Shown here one piece after another: positions 37,733-46,610 of a stretch of 64,000 nt of DNA. The position numbers and the translations under genes are program-made. The notes below the pieces were generated by a model that was given only the letters and a program-made list of their open reading frames with translations, had not been told where the DNA came from and did no database searches. The DNA is from Caballeronia concitans (GTDB lineage: Bacteria; Pseudomonadota; Gammaproteobacteria; Burkholderiales; Burkholderiaceae). Numbering within the stretch: position 1 is the first letter of the stretch; each line of letters begins with the position of its first letter. The DNA lies in contig NZ_FCNV02000004.1 of NCBI RefSeq assembly GCF_001544615.1, positions 1 through 64,000 on the forward strand, given 5' to 3'.

Positions 37733-37752
37733 CGATACGTGCAGTTGATCAG

Positions 37753-37765
37753 ATTGTCGGACAAT
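37753..37765. promoter_or_regulatory. FadR-type GntR operator at the regulator's own promoter
   Basis: A perfect palindrome ATTGTC-G-GACAAT (37753-37765) preceded by ATCAG, immediately upstream of the regulator gene. It is the best of three copies in the window. Confidence 0.78.
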
Positions 37766-38091
37766 ACCACAGTGTTGCGACGAAGGTCAAACCTCCATAT
37801 GGGGTGGCGCGTCCGCTGCCTTGCTTGCGTCAGAGTCTGCTCATCAACGTCGGCAACAGCAGCCTTTCCGCCGCACTATCGAGTGTTGCGCTTGACGTAA
37901 CCTGAGGTGCACCGAGAATCGTAGCCTCGAGCGCGGCCTCACCGCCTTTGATCACGGCGAAGCGCGGAAAGCCTTCTGTCGGCGTGCCCGCGCTTGGCTC
38001 GAGGTCGTATTAGACTGGGCAGTGTTGGGCCATTGCAGTTTACGCAGCTGCAGTTAATTCAATTAGTCATGCAGACACTTTCGGTCGGGGC

Positions 38092-38370
38092 TTAGCTTGC
38101 TGATAACGGCGCAATCTGAGCCGACTTGTCTGGGAGCGCAGCCTCGGAGCACGGCTTCAAGATATAGCCGTTGGTACCGGCGCGAATCGCTGCAAATACG
38201 TGTTCACGCCTCTTCTCAGCCGTCACTATTAACACTGGCAGTTGTGCGAGAGCCTCCGACTTGCGAATCTCCTGCAGAGGCGTCGGCCCGTCCATGTTGG
38301 GCATGTTCCAGTCAGACGGCACACGTAATGCTGCGTCAATGTTCCGCTTGCACTGTTTCCGAAGAGCAAT
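38092..38370 (-). pseudogene. CheY-like receiver domain relic
   Basis: The frame encodes SDWNMPNMDG, QEIRKSEALAQLPVLIVTAE and AAIRAGTNGYILKP, the C-terminal two thirds of a CheY receiver: phospho-acceptor Asp, Thr and Lys positions are there. The first 50 residues, including the acidic pocket (VDD), are missing and replaced by an unrelated start. Not expected to work. There are no chemotaxis genes adjacent, but a broken chemoreceptor lies 7 kb away. Confidence 0.75.
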
Positions 38371-38398
38371 GGTTCCTCCACTAATCGAGAGAGCGCGC

Positions 38399-38836
38399 AT
38401 GAGCACCCATCCCCTCCCGTATCGCTCGGTCGTTGCCAGCGCCGTCTACGGCGTCCTGAATCCGATTCCTTTCGGCTTTTTCGTTGCCGCATTCGTCTTC
38501 GACACTCTTTATTTCCTCACGACCGAGGTGCAGTGGGGCAAGAGCGCGGCGTGGCTCATCGTGTTCGGCCTGCTGTTCGCGGTCGTCCCGCGCCTGGTCA
38601 ACCTGGCGCAGGTCTGGATCACGTCCCGCCGCAGCGCTCTGCGCGCTGACCGGTTCGATTTCTGGCTGAACCTGTTCGCCATCGCCGCGGCGATCTTCAA
38701 CGCGTTCGTTCACAGTCGCGACGCGTACGCGATGATGCCCGCCGGCCTCTGGCTCTCGGCCTGCACGGTCGTGCTTCTGGCCATCGGCCGCATCGTCGTG
38801 GCGGTTCAGCCGTCCGCAGAGCGAGGTATGGCATGA
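38399..38836 (+). CDS. DUF2231-like membrane protein
   Basis: The 145-aa protein has four hydrophobic segments (NPIPFGFFVAAFVFDTLYFL, AAWLIVFGLLFAVVPRL, WLNLFAIAAAIFNAFVHS, AGLWLSACTVVLLAIGRIVV) and a conserved SRD motif between the third and fourth, as in DUF2231 proteins, which may handle quinone or haem electrons. ATG 38399 starts the domain. Its stop overlaps the start of the next gene (ATGA), so translation is coupled to the PQQ-dehydrogenase-like lipoprotein. Confidence 0.88.
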   Translation: MSTHPLPYRSVVASAVYGVLNPIPFGFFVAAFVFDTLYFLTTEVQWGKSAAWLIVFGLLFAVVPRLVNLAQVWITSRRSALRADRFDFWLNLFAIAAAIFNAFVHSRDAYAMMPAGLWLSACTVVLLAIGRIVVAVQPSAERGMA

Positions 38837-40143
38837 ACAACGTCACCTATGAGAGCGTCTTAACGCTGATATTTAGCGCAGTACTGGCCGCCTGCAGCGG
38901 AAACGCCAAGCTCGATACCGCGCAGCAGTCGGGCGACAACCCGCCGCTGCCTGCTCCGCAGAACTTCTTGATGCCTCCCATGCAGGTGCCCGTCGGAGTC
39001 GGCTGGAGGCCGGGGCAAAGCCCTAAGGTGGCCCCTGGGCTGAAGATCCAGAGGATCGCGGGCGGCCTGCTGCATCCGCGGCAGTTGCTTGTGCTGCCTA
39101 ACGGCGATGTGCTGGTGGTCGAAGCCAATGGCCCGGGAACGGAACCGGTCACCACCCCCAAGCAGTTGATGGCTGGCAAGGTCAAAAACCGCTCCGGCAA
39201 AGGCGGCAAGGGCGGCAACCGCATCACGCTGCTTCGCCCGAAACCCGGTGGCGGAGAATGGGAACAGCACGTCTTCATCGACCACCTGTACTCGCCTTTC
39301 GGAGTGCAACAGATCGGCGACACCCTGTATGTTGCGAACACTGATGACATCGTGAAATTTCCCTACCACGCGGGGGAAACGGAGATCACGGCGCCGGGCG
39401 TGGAGTTAGCGGATCTGCCCAGCACCATCAACCACCACTGGACGAAGGCCCTGCTCGCGAGCCCGGACGGCAAGAAGCTGTACGTCGGCGTGGGCTCGAA
39501 CAGCAATATCACCGAGAATGGGCAGGAAGTCGAATACCGGCGCGCGGATGTGCTGGAGGTAGACGCGGCCACCGGTGCAAGCCGCATCTACGCTGCTGGT
39601 CTGCGCAACCCCACAGGGCTGCAGTGGGAACCGCAAAGCGGCAAGCTCTGGGCGATCGTCAACGAACGCGACGAGATCGGCGCAGACCTGGTGCCGGACT
39701 ACATGACCTCCGTGCAGGAGGGTGGATTCTACGGATGGCCTTACAGCTATTACGGCCAGAACGTGGACCGTCGCGTCTTGCCGCAGCGGCCAGACCTGGT
39801 CGCGAAAGCGCTAAAACCAGATTATGCTCTGGGCTCGCATGTCGCCGCGCTGGGGCTGCTCTTCTCCGCAAACAACGCGCTGCCGGCGGCCTACCACGGG
39901 GGCGCGTTCGTCAGCGAGCACGGCAGCTGGGACCGCTCGCCCCTCAGCGGCTACGAAGTCGTGTTTGTGGCGTTCCAGCAGGGCAAACCCGTTGGCGTGC
40001 CCCGGGTCGTCGTCACGGGCTTTCACTCCGACGACGAGAAAGTGTTGTACGGCGCGCCGGTCGGACTGGCACAGGATCAACAGGGCGCGCTGCTGATCGC
40101 TGACGATGTCGGCAACGCCGTGTGGCGGGTGACGGCACAATGA
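38833..40143 (+). CDS. PQQ-dependent sugar (sorbosone) dehydrogenase-like lipoprotein
   Basis: This 436-aa protein has a lipoprotein signal with lipobox LAAC (Cys at about residue 21) and a six-bladed beta-propeller of the sGDH/sorbosone dehydrogenase family: LVLPNGDVLVVEA, GLRNPTGLQWEPQSG, EGGFYGWPYSYYG and FVSEHGSWDRSPLSGYEVV. PQQ-binding Arg/His-type residues are in these loops. It would oxidise a sugar or aldose in the periplasm, handing electrons to the membrane protein whose gene overlaps it by four bases. Cytochrome domains are absent. Confidence 0.92.
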   Translation: MNNVTYESVLTLIFSAVLAACSGNAKLDTAQQSGDNPPLPAPQNFLMPPMQVPVGVGWRPGQSPKVAPGLKIQRIAGGLLHPRQLLVLPNGDVLVVEANGPGTEPVTTPKQLMAGKVKNRSGKGGKGGNRITLLRPKPGGGEWEQHVFIDHLYSPFGVQQIGDTLYVANTDDIVKFPYHAGETEITAPGVELADLPSTINHHWTKALLASPDGKKLYVGVGSNSNITENGQEVEYRRADVLEVDAATGASRIYAAGLRNPTGLQWEPQSGKLWAIVNERDEIGADLVPDYMTSVQEGGFYGWPYSYYGQNVDRRVLPQRPDLVAKALKPDYALGSHVAALGLLFSANNALPAAYHGGAFVSEHGSWDRSPLSGYEVVFVAFQQGKPVGVPRVVVTGFHSDDEKVLYGAPVGLAQDQQGALLIADDVGNAVWRVTAQ

Positions 40144-40535
40144 CAAGCGCACTTTGGGCAGCGGCCGACGCAATGGTACGCGAATCTTCGGTCCGTTCAG
40201 AAGCGGGCCGCGAAGACCTTCGCCGCATTCGATACCGCAACCGGCTAGATACGGGCCAAAACAGCGGCGAGCCACACCAGCGAACAGTTTGTGGCCTTCC
40301 TGACCGACTCGGTGGCGAGGGCCAGCGCTCTTGGTTTCGCCCACCCTCGTCGCAGCGATGTCGTCGATGATATCCTCCACGCCCGTCTTCCCGGTTGCAG
40401 CAGGCGGCACGCACGGCTTTGGATCTCCCGCGCAATTCACCGGGGAACGCAAGAAGCTCCGACACAAATGACGGCCCCGGGCTCCGACACTACGACTGCG
40501 ACCACATCCTGAGACCTCTTTGCGACGGCAACTCC
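40144..40535. other. Gene-poor stretch
   Basis: No intact gene. On the + strand one frame begins QWYANLRSVQKRAAKTFAAFD and another continues VAFLTDSVARASALGF, which could be a shattered phasin-like or other helical protein, but I cannot identify it. Confidence 0.35.
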
Positions 40536-40886
40536 CTAATAGGGCGCTCTAGAACCGGTGCCCTTTTGCGTTGCGCTACCGTTAAACCGATTCGACGAGC
40601 CATTCGTCGTGGCGCCAATGCCCGTGCCCTGCGTCATGCCGCCCGCCGCGCCAGCGTTGCCGCCCGCTGGACCGCCGGGGTTGCCTGCGCCGCCACGGCC
40701 CGCATCGCCAGCCGCGCCGGTGCCCACGCCGGCACCACCGACGGCTCCTGCGGCCGTCCCGCCAGCGCCGCCTGCGCTGCCACCGCCTGCTCCACCACCA
40801 CCGGCCCCGCCGGCCTGCGCGTAGACACTCACTGACAGCGCCATCCCGAGCGCCGAAGCCAGAATCCTGGCTGTCATGCGTTTCAT
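40536..40886 (-). CDS. Glycine-rich exported protein
   Basis: The 116-aa protein has a signal peptide (MKRMTARILASALGMALSVSVYAQA) and then about 55 residues that are almost only Gly, Ala and a few Thr/Val, followed by a short NGSSNRFNGSATQKGTGSRAPY tail. Such low-complexity proteins are common in Burkholderia, but I know no function. ATG 40886 has a strong GGAGGC ribosome site. It is divergent from the alcohol dehydrogenase at 41531. A truncated copy is at 21548-21622, also beside a dehydrogenase. Confidence 0.75.
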   Translation of the reverse strand: MKRMTARILASALGMALSVSVYAQAGGAGGGGAGGGSAGGAGGTAAGAVGGAGVGTGAAGDAGRGGAGNPGGPAGGNAGAAGGMTQGTGIGATTNGSSNRFNGSATQKGTGSRAPY

Positions 40887-41530
40887 TGTTGCCTCCCTAT
40901 GTCGATCGCTACGAGCCACCGCTCGCCCGACGCGCACGGTCCCGCATTCGTCGTGCCGTCGCGTCCCATTCTTGTCATGTCGCTTGTCTCCGATACTGCG
41001 CGAACGCTCAGGCGGCCTACCGGAATCGACACTTGCAGAGACTGCGCACCGGCGAGACCCGGTCTTTAGCCGCGACAAGGACTGTCAGCGAGAACCGCAG
41101 TAAGTCCGGAATGGCGGCCGGTTTCACGAAAGTAACGCATAAACCCCGACTCCGATGAATGCGGCACGCAGTGTTCATCGCTCCCGCTTGGCATCAGTAG
41201 CCGGACGTGTCTGTTTAAACGACTGCGGGCACATGGATGGCTGTTTCGTTGGCAGAGGCGACACGAGCCACAAGCACTTCACATCGCGTTAAGCGTTTAG
41301 TAATCCTACTCCACGATCTAGCTGGCGATGTCATGGCCCGTTATCGCTTACGTGCTCGACCAGACGGGAAATGATTTGAACGAAGTCGACAGGACGTGAG
41401 CCTCAAAAAGGATGTGCCCATAGTGGAGACCAACCGTCCGACAGGAATACCTGCCTGTTTGTCGACGCCGTAGCCGCCAGGCCGGTCGTGCGGCTCGCGC
41501 CTTTTGCAGTCGCCTTTTTGGGAGATAGTT
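40887..41530. other. Divergent intergenic region
   Basis: This 644-base gap separates the glycine-rich gene and the alcohol dehydrogenase. Its first 100 bases resemble 21623-21730. A weak match to the leader repeats lies at about 41400-41490. No reading frame is convincing. Confidence 0.5.
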
Positions 41531-42679
41531 ATGAAAGCGGTTGTTTACCGTGGTCCTCGCCACGTCGCGATTGGAAATGTTCCGGATCCCACAATTGAGC
41601 GTCCTACCGACGCTATCGTCAGAATTACCAGCACAAACATCTGCGGCTCCGACCTACACATGTTCGAAGGTCGAACGGACTTCGAGCAAGGTCGCATCTT
41701 CGGTCACGAGAATCTTGGCGTGGTCGTGGAGGTAGGGCCGGCCGTGGAGCGAATCAAGCCTGGGGACTGGGTGTGCCTGCCATTCAATATAAGTTGTGGC
41801 CATTGCAAGAACTGCGAGCGCGGTCTCACTGCGTTTTGCCTGAGCGCAAACCAGCCGGGAATCGCAGGCGGCGCTTTTGGGTTCGCGGACATGGGTCCGT
41901 GGCCGGGCGGCCAGGCTGAATTTCTGCGTGTTCCCTGGGCGGACTTCATGTCCTTAAAGCTGCCGCCCGACGCAGCGCAGAAGCAGACCGACTACGTGAT
42001 GTGCGCCGACATCTTCCCGACCGGTTGGCACGCCACCGAACTCGCCGGCATGCGACCCGGCGACGCCGTGGTGATCTATGGCTCCGGACCGGTAGGTCTA
42101 ATGGCTGCCCACTCGGCCATGATCAAAGGAGCCTGCAGCGTCATGGTCGTCGATTGCCACCCCGATCGGCTCAAGCTTGCAGAATCCATTGGTGCAATTG
42201 CAATCGACTATTCGAAGGAAGACCCGGTTCAGCGTGTCCTGGAGCTGACGCACGGCCGGGGTGCGGACGTGGGCTGCGAATGCGTCGGCTACCAGTGCCA
42301 CGATCCGTCGCCGCACCGCCACGAAAATCCCAATCTGACCATGAACAACCTGGTGTCGTCAGTTAAGTTCACGGGCGGGATCGGAGTGGTCGGCGTGTTC
42401 GTGCCAGAGGATCCGGGCGCGCAGGACGAACTAGCAAAGCAGGGAAAGATTGCATTCGATTGGGGCAAGTGCTGGTTCAAAGGGCAGCACATTGCTACTG
42501 GCCAGTGCAACGTTAAGGCATACAACCGGCAGTTGCGCGACCTGATCCACGCGGGCCGCGCCAACCCCTCGTTCATTGTCTCGCACGAGCTGAAACTCGA
42601 TGAGGCGCCTGACGCCTATCAACACTTCGACGTGCGCGAACATGGCTGGACGAAGGTTGTCTTGCACCCCGGAGGCTAG
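41531..42679 (+). CDS. Zinc-dependent alcohol/formaldehyde dehydrogenase (FdhA-like)
   Basis: This 382-aa enzyme has the catalytic zinc ligands Cys38 (ICGSDLH) and His59-Glu60 (GHE), the four-Cys structural zinc loop C89, C92, C95, C103, and the nucleotide-binding YGSGPVGLMAA. It matches the glutathione-independent formaldehyde dehydrogenase group: a long insert near residue 255-300 (VGYQCHDP) is characteristic. ATG 41531 follows GGGAGAT. A decayed near-copy is at 17510-18267. It is followed after 364 bp by a PfpI gene, the same order as the decayed copy. Confidence 0.93.
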   Translation: MKAVVYRGPRHVAIGNVPDPTIERPTDAIVRITSTNICGSDLHMFEGRTDFEQGRIFGHENLGVVVEVGPAVERIKPGDWVCLPFNISCGHCKNCERGLTAFCLSANQPGIAGGAFGFADMGPWPGGQAEFLRVPWADFMSLKLPPDAAQKQTDYVMCADIFPTGWHATELAGMRPGDAVVIYGSGPVGLMAAHSAMIKGACSVMVVDCHPDRLKLAESIGAIAIDYSKEDPVQRVLELTHGRGADVGCECVGYQCHDPSPHRHENPNLTMNNLVSSVKFTGGIGVVGVFVPEDPGAQDELAKQGKIAFDWGKCWFKGQHIATGQCNVKAYNRQLRDLIHAGRANPSFIVSHELKLDEAPDAYQHFDVREHGWTKVVLHPGG

Positions 42680-43043
42680 CGAGGTAACGCGGCGACTTCG
42701 AGTTAGGAGCGCGAAGCGGCCAGTTGAATCAGGGCGCTGGCACCCATGGTGCAGGTCCGCGACTCGTCACATTCTCGGGGCTAGGCACATGTGTAAGAAA
42801 CATTTCCGAGGAATGCAGTGGCACAGGCCAGACCGCATCGCGGGCCGTAACGAAAAGGAGGGCTATATGATGCCAAGCGGCATCGTTGCTATGCAACGGA
42901 GCGGTCATTGGGCCCCCTCGGCCGGCAAGGCAATGCAGCTTGGCTACCGACTTCCACGGCGCGATCACTGCGGGACTGAGGCCCAGACGTTAGCCGCAGA
43001 CGAAGGGTATTTCGAAGCGAAGCTCATCATAGGAGATTGGAAC

Positions 43044-43610
43044 ATGACGACTGAAACTCTTAAGGGACTCAAGATTGCGATCCTCGTCGAGGACGGATTT
43101 GAGCAAGTCGAGATGGTCGAGCCCCGCAAGGCGCTCGACGAAGCCGGCGCCGAGACGCGTATCGTCTCGCCCAAGAATGAGCAAGTGCGCGCTTGGAACT
43201 TCACGGAATGGGGAGACGAGTTTCCGGTTGACGTCGCCCTCGACCACGCCCAGCCGCAAGATTTCGACGCGCTCCTCCTGCCGGGCGGCGTCTTGAACCC
43301 GGATACGCTTCGGACGGAGCCGAACGCGGTGGCTTTCGCAAAGGCTTTTTTCGATGACGGCAAGCCAGTGGCATCGATCTGCCACGGCCCGTGGACCATC
43401 ATCGAGACCGGTGCGGCGCACGGCAGGCGCATGACCTCGTGGCCATCGCTCAAAACCGACCTAACGAATGCCGGAGCGGACTGGGTGGATCAGGCAGTGG
43501 TCGTCGACCAAAACCTCGTCACGAGCCGCAACCCCGACGATATCCCCGCGTTCAACCCGGGAATGATTGAGCTTTTCAGCAATGCGTGCGGCCGGCGGGA
43601 TGCCGCATGA
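43044..43610 (+). CDS. DJ-1/PfpI-family intracellular protease-like protein
   Basis: The 188-aa protein has the PfpI/YhbO fold: AILVEDGFEQVEM with the Glu, FDALLLPGG and the elbow SICHGPW with Cys113-His114. Homologues act as protein deglycases or hydrolases in stress. The ATG at 43044 follows AGGAGATT at good spacing; the frame upstream is not conserved. It is a different subgroup from the Hsp31-like protein at 18594. Confidence 0.93.
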   Translation: MTTETLKGLKIAILVEDGFEQVEMVEPRKALDEAGAETRIVSPKNEQVRAWNFTEWGDEFPVDVALDHAQPQDFDALLLPGGVLNPDTLRTEPNAVAFAKAFFDDGKPVASICHGPWTIIETGAAHGRRMTSWPSLKTDLTNAGADWVDQAVVVDQNLVTSRNPDDIPAFNPGMIELFSNACGRRDAA

Positions 43611-43836
43611 TCGCGCGGAGCGCAAGCGAGAACATGAAGCGGCGACGGTCCCGTTCCGCAGGGCGCGACGTCGCTGTCATAGGCCGGGGCACTTTGTACA
43701 TCAATGACGCCGACCTTGCGTCCGCGTTTAGAGATCCGAAGAGGGCACGGTCGATACCCCAAAACGGCGTCAACAAGGAGGCCGGCGTGGTCAAACCGCG
43801 TCTCTCCCTTGACGCAATTCAAGCCAGAGTAAGTTT

Positions 43837-45018
43837 ATGAAAAAAATCTCGATCGCGCTCACCGTATCCGCGCTTGCCCCGTCGGCCGCCCTTGCGCAGG
43901 GTTCAGTCACCCTGTACGGGCTAATCGACGCGGGCGTCACTTACACGAACAACGTTCAGAATGGCCCTCCGAGCCACGGTAGCTCGCGCGTCGCACTCGC
44001 AAGCGGCAATATCAGCGGCAGCCGCTTCGGCGTGCGCGGCAGCGAGGACCTGGGCGGCGGTCTGCATGCGATCTTTGTGCTCGAAAACGGCTTCAACGTC
44101 AACAACGGCGCACTCGGCCAGGGTGGTCGCATGTTCGGCCGTCAAGCGTATGTCGGCCTGAGCACCGATCAATACGGCACCCTAACGATGGGCCGGCAGT
44201 ATGACTCCATGGTTGACTTCGTCGCGCCGCTGTCCGGCACGGCAGGCACGTTCGGCGACTCGGGCTTCGCGCACGTGTACGACAACGACAACCTTCAACA
44301 TACTGTCCGTTTCAGCAACGCAGTGAAGTTCACGAGTATCGACTACGCCGGCTTCAAGGTCGGCGGCATGTACGCGTTCAGCAACAGCACCAGCTTCGCC
44401 GTTGATCGTGCTTACAGTGCCGGCGCGAGCTACAACAACGGCCCGTTGCGACTGGCTGCGGCCTACCTCCAGATCAACGGCTCGGCGGCGGCGAGTGGCC
44501 CTGCAGGCGCCGCCAATCAGACCGTTGCGGCTGATCCGAGCGAGTTCAAGACAACTGCTGGCGGCGGCAACCTGACAGCGGATGTGCAGCGCACGGTGGG
44601 TGCAGGCGTCGGCTACACGTTCGGCCCGGCAGCGGTCAACTTCGTGTACACGCACAGCCAGTACCAGGGCACGTCCGCGTTCGGCCTGAACCCGGTGAGC
44701 GGTTCGACTCACTTCGACAACTATGAACTGAACGTCAAGTACGCGCTCACGCCGGCGCTGAATCTCGGCCTGATGGATACTTTCACGGACGGTCATCTGA
44801 ACGGTGTGAGCACCTCGAACTTCGGCTCTAATCCGAAGTGGAACCAAGTCAACGCGATCGCGCGCTACTCGCTGTCGAAGCGGACGGAAGTGTATGGTGA
44901 AGCAATGTACCAGCACGCCATCGGTAACAAGAACACCGCCGTGATGTATAACGCCGGCGGTAACTCCGCGACGAGCAATCAGGTGATGGGTGCTGTAGGC
45001 ATCCTGACCCGCTTCTAA
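43837..45018 (+). CDS. Outer-membrane porin (Burkholderia OmpC-like)
   Basis: This 393-aa porin has a signal peptide (MKKISIALTVSAL...AALAQ), starts GSVTLYGLIDAGVTYTNN, has the LGGGLHAIFVLENGF strand block and ends with a C-terminal Phe (VGILTRF). It is followed by two strong hairpins at 45044 and 45072 and is probably monocistronic. Substrate not predictable. Confidence 0.95.
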   Translation: MKKISIALTVSALAPSAALAQGSVTLYGLIDAGVTYTNNVQNGPPSHGSSRVALASGNISGSRFGVRGSEDLGGGLHAIFVLENGFNVNNGALGQGGRMFGRQAYVGLSTDQYGTLTMGRQYDSMVDFVAPLSGTAGTFGDSGFAHVYDNDNLQHTVRFSNAVKFTSIDYAGFKVGGMYAFSNSTSFAVDRAYSAGASYNNGPLRLAAAYLQINGSAAASGPAGAANQTVAADPSEFKTTAGGGNLTADVQRTVGAGVGYTFGPAAVNFVYTHSQYQGTSAFGLNPVSGSTHFDNYELNVKYALTPALNLGLMDTFTDGHLNGVSTSNFGSNPKWNQVNAIARYSLSKRTEVYGEAMYQHAIGNKNTAVMYNAGGNSATSNQVMGAVGILTRF

Positions 45019-45043
45019 GGTACCTGAACGCCGAGTGGGTTTT

Positions 45044-45065
45044 CTCCTGTGTAAGGGCACAGGAG
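45044..45065 (+). terminator. Hairpin 1 after the porin
   Basis: Perfect 8-bp stem CTCCTGTG / CACAGGAG with a 6-base loop, 25 bases after the porin stop. Confidence 0.6.
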
Positions 45066-45071
45066 CAGTAC

Positions 45072-45096
45072 GCGCCGGCAAAGCACGTGCCGGCGC
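45072..45096 (+). terminator. Hairpin 2 after the porin
   Basis: Perfect 9-bp stem GCGCCGGCA / TGCCGGCGC with a 7-base loop, directly after hairpin 1. No clear U tract follows either, so mRNA protection or attenuation is also possible. Confidence 0.55.
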
Positions 45097-45464
45097 AAAT
45101 TCATCCGGGCACGACCGATACGGCTTGATTCAGGGGTCGGGCCAGATGTGTCTTGACGCTCGTCGCGGGTTGACAAGAAACGGCGGTCATAGCGCAGTGA
45201 ATGCGGAGCGAGAGTCCGCTGATACTCGCGCCGACGCGAGTTTCTCTGAGACACTCCCAGCCGTAATGAGGAATATTTAGGCGCGTCACGATAGACGGTT
45301 TTTTTCTATCCGGTGACCCGGACCAAGTCGCCTGCCGACAAGCCGCTGGCCTTTTCTTCCAGCTATTTGCTGCAACCGGCGACGCGCCCCCACCCACCAG
45401 GCCGGTGTCTGGCCGGAGCCGACATCTGAATGTCCACGAGGGCGCACGGTCAGACGACCTTGTT

Positions 45465-45648
45465 GGCCGACAAGCGCATGCTCGCCGGCCACCGGCGATC
45501 ACACTTCGGTTTGCTCAGCCATTTCGAGAGCATCGTCTACCTCGATCCCGAGGTATCGCACGGTGCTTTCGATTTTTGTACGACCCAAGAGCAATTGAAC
45601 CGCGCGCAAGTTCTTGGTGCGTCGATAAATCAACGACGCTTTCGTTCG
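45465..45648. repeat. Direct repeat of the recombinase 3' end, copy 1
   Basis: About 184 bases covering the recombinase C-terminus and downstream flank; nearly identical to 60678-60864 (copy 2 has 4 extra bases near its start). It shows that copy 2 was derived from such a gene. Confidence 0.85.
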
Positions 45649-46125
45649 TCGCATGGTGTGCGTACCGTACGCGGTGTCATCGAGCCCGATCGAGGCGACC
45701 CAACGATGAATGATGCGCGCATACTGGCGCGTCGACACGTGCGCTGAGGCATGCAGTCGACTTGGAAACAAATAGTCGGCAGGCTTCAATCCCCGCGCCG
45801 AAATCCAGGCAGAGACACTTTGACGAGTCTGCTCCGTGATTTCAAACTGCAAAGGTCGATGCGTTTTCTGCTGCATGAAAGTCGCGCGAACTATGACATG
45901 ACCTCCCATGTAGACGTCCTGGACTTGCAAGCGCGTCAAATCGCACGCTCGAAGCTTACTGTCGATCGCAAGGTTGAACATCGCTAACTCGCGAGCGTTG
46001 GACGACATCTGCAGCCTTGTTCGAATCGCCCAGATTTCCCAGAGCTTCAGCGGAGGCTTCTGGCCGGTTAGCCTTCCCTTATTCCACGGCACCCGACGAG
46101 CGCCGGAAGAATTAAGCGTTTCCAT
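45499..46125 (-). CDS. Tyrosine-type recombinase, small integrase
   Basis: This 208-aa protein lacks the usual N-terminal DNA-binding domain but holds a catalytic domain: Arg59 (KLRACDL), His156-x-x-Arg159 (HTMRR) and the nucleophile Tyr191 in STVRYLG. The position normally His in LLLGHTKI is Arg182 here, while the truncated copy at 60.7 kb keeps His. A strong GAGGAGA ribosome site precedes ATG 46125. This family is common in Burkholderia accessory regions. Activity is uncertain because of the His to Arg change. Confidence 0.9.
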   Translation of the reverse strand: METLNSSGARRVPWNKGRLTGQKPPLKLWEIWAIRTRLQMSSNARELAMFNLAIDSKLRACDLTRLQVQDVYMGGHVIVRATFMQQKTHRPLQFEITEQTRQSVSAWISARGLKPADYLFPSRLHASAHVSTRQYARIIHRWVASIGLDDTAYGTHTMRRTKASLIYRRTKNLRAVQLLLGRTKIESTVRYLGIEVDDALEMAEQTEV

Positions 46126-46610
46126 GACAATCTCCTCTTCAATGAAGGGAGATCGATTGTGCGCTTTGCGGAATGGTCAATCTTCGACCCATTGCAGTCG
46201 GTCCGGTTAGTGCCGTCTTAAAGGCACGTATCTGAGGAATGCAGCCGTTCGGGGGTGTCGCACACAAGAGAAAGCCCATTACTAGACCGCAAAACGCACC
46301 ACTATTCGGATAATGACGCTTACAATTAAGTATTAAAATATGACAACGCTATGTCGAGATCTTCAGATGTCCTGCGTTGGCCCTTTATCTTTCAGCGCGT
46401 CATCGTCATCACGAGTGCACGCAGATCAACCGGTCAGCTCGCGGCTAAATGTTTCATGGCGCCGGCACAACGGGCTGAATAACAAACCTTTGGGGTTGGC
46501 CTGTTCCTTTACGTAAAGTCGATTTTGCCTCGATGAAGAGCGCTCGTTCCTTCGCTCCGCAAATGAAACCTTGAAAAGTGCCGAGGCGACCTTCCGATGC
46601 TCCCCTCAGA
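46126..46610. other. AT-richer gene-poor stretch
   Basis: Around 46290-46360 the sequence is much more AT-rich than its neighbours (ACAATTAAGTATTAAAATAT), a likely mark of transferred DNA at the edge of the recombinase. I see no gene with support. Confidence 0.5.

Noticed and set aside
40634-40828. Low-complexity repeat tract as a possible CRISPR or tandem repeat
   Set aside because: It is the Gly/Ala codon tract of the glycine-rich gene; there is no regular spacer-repeat structure.
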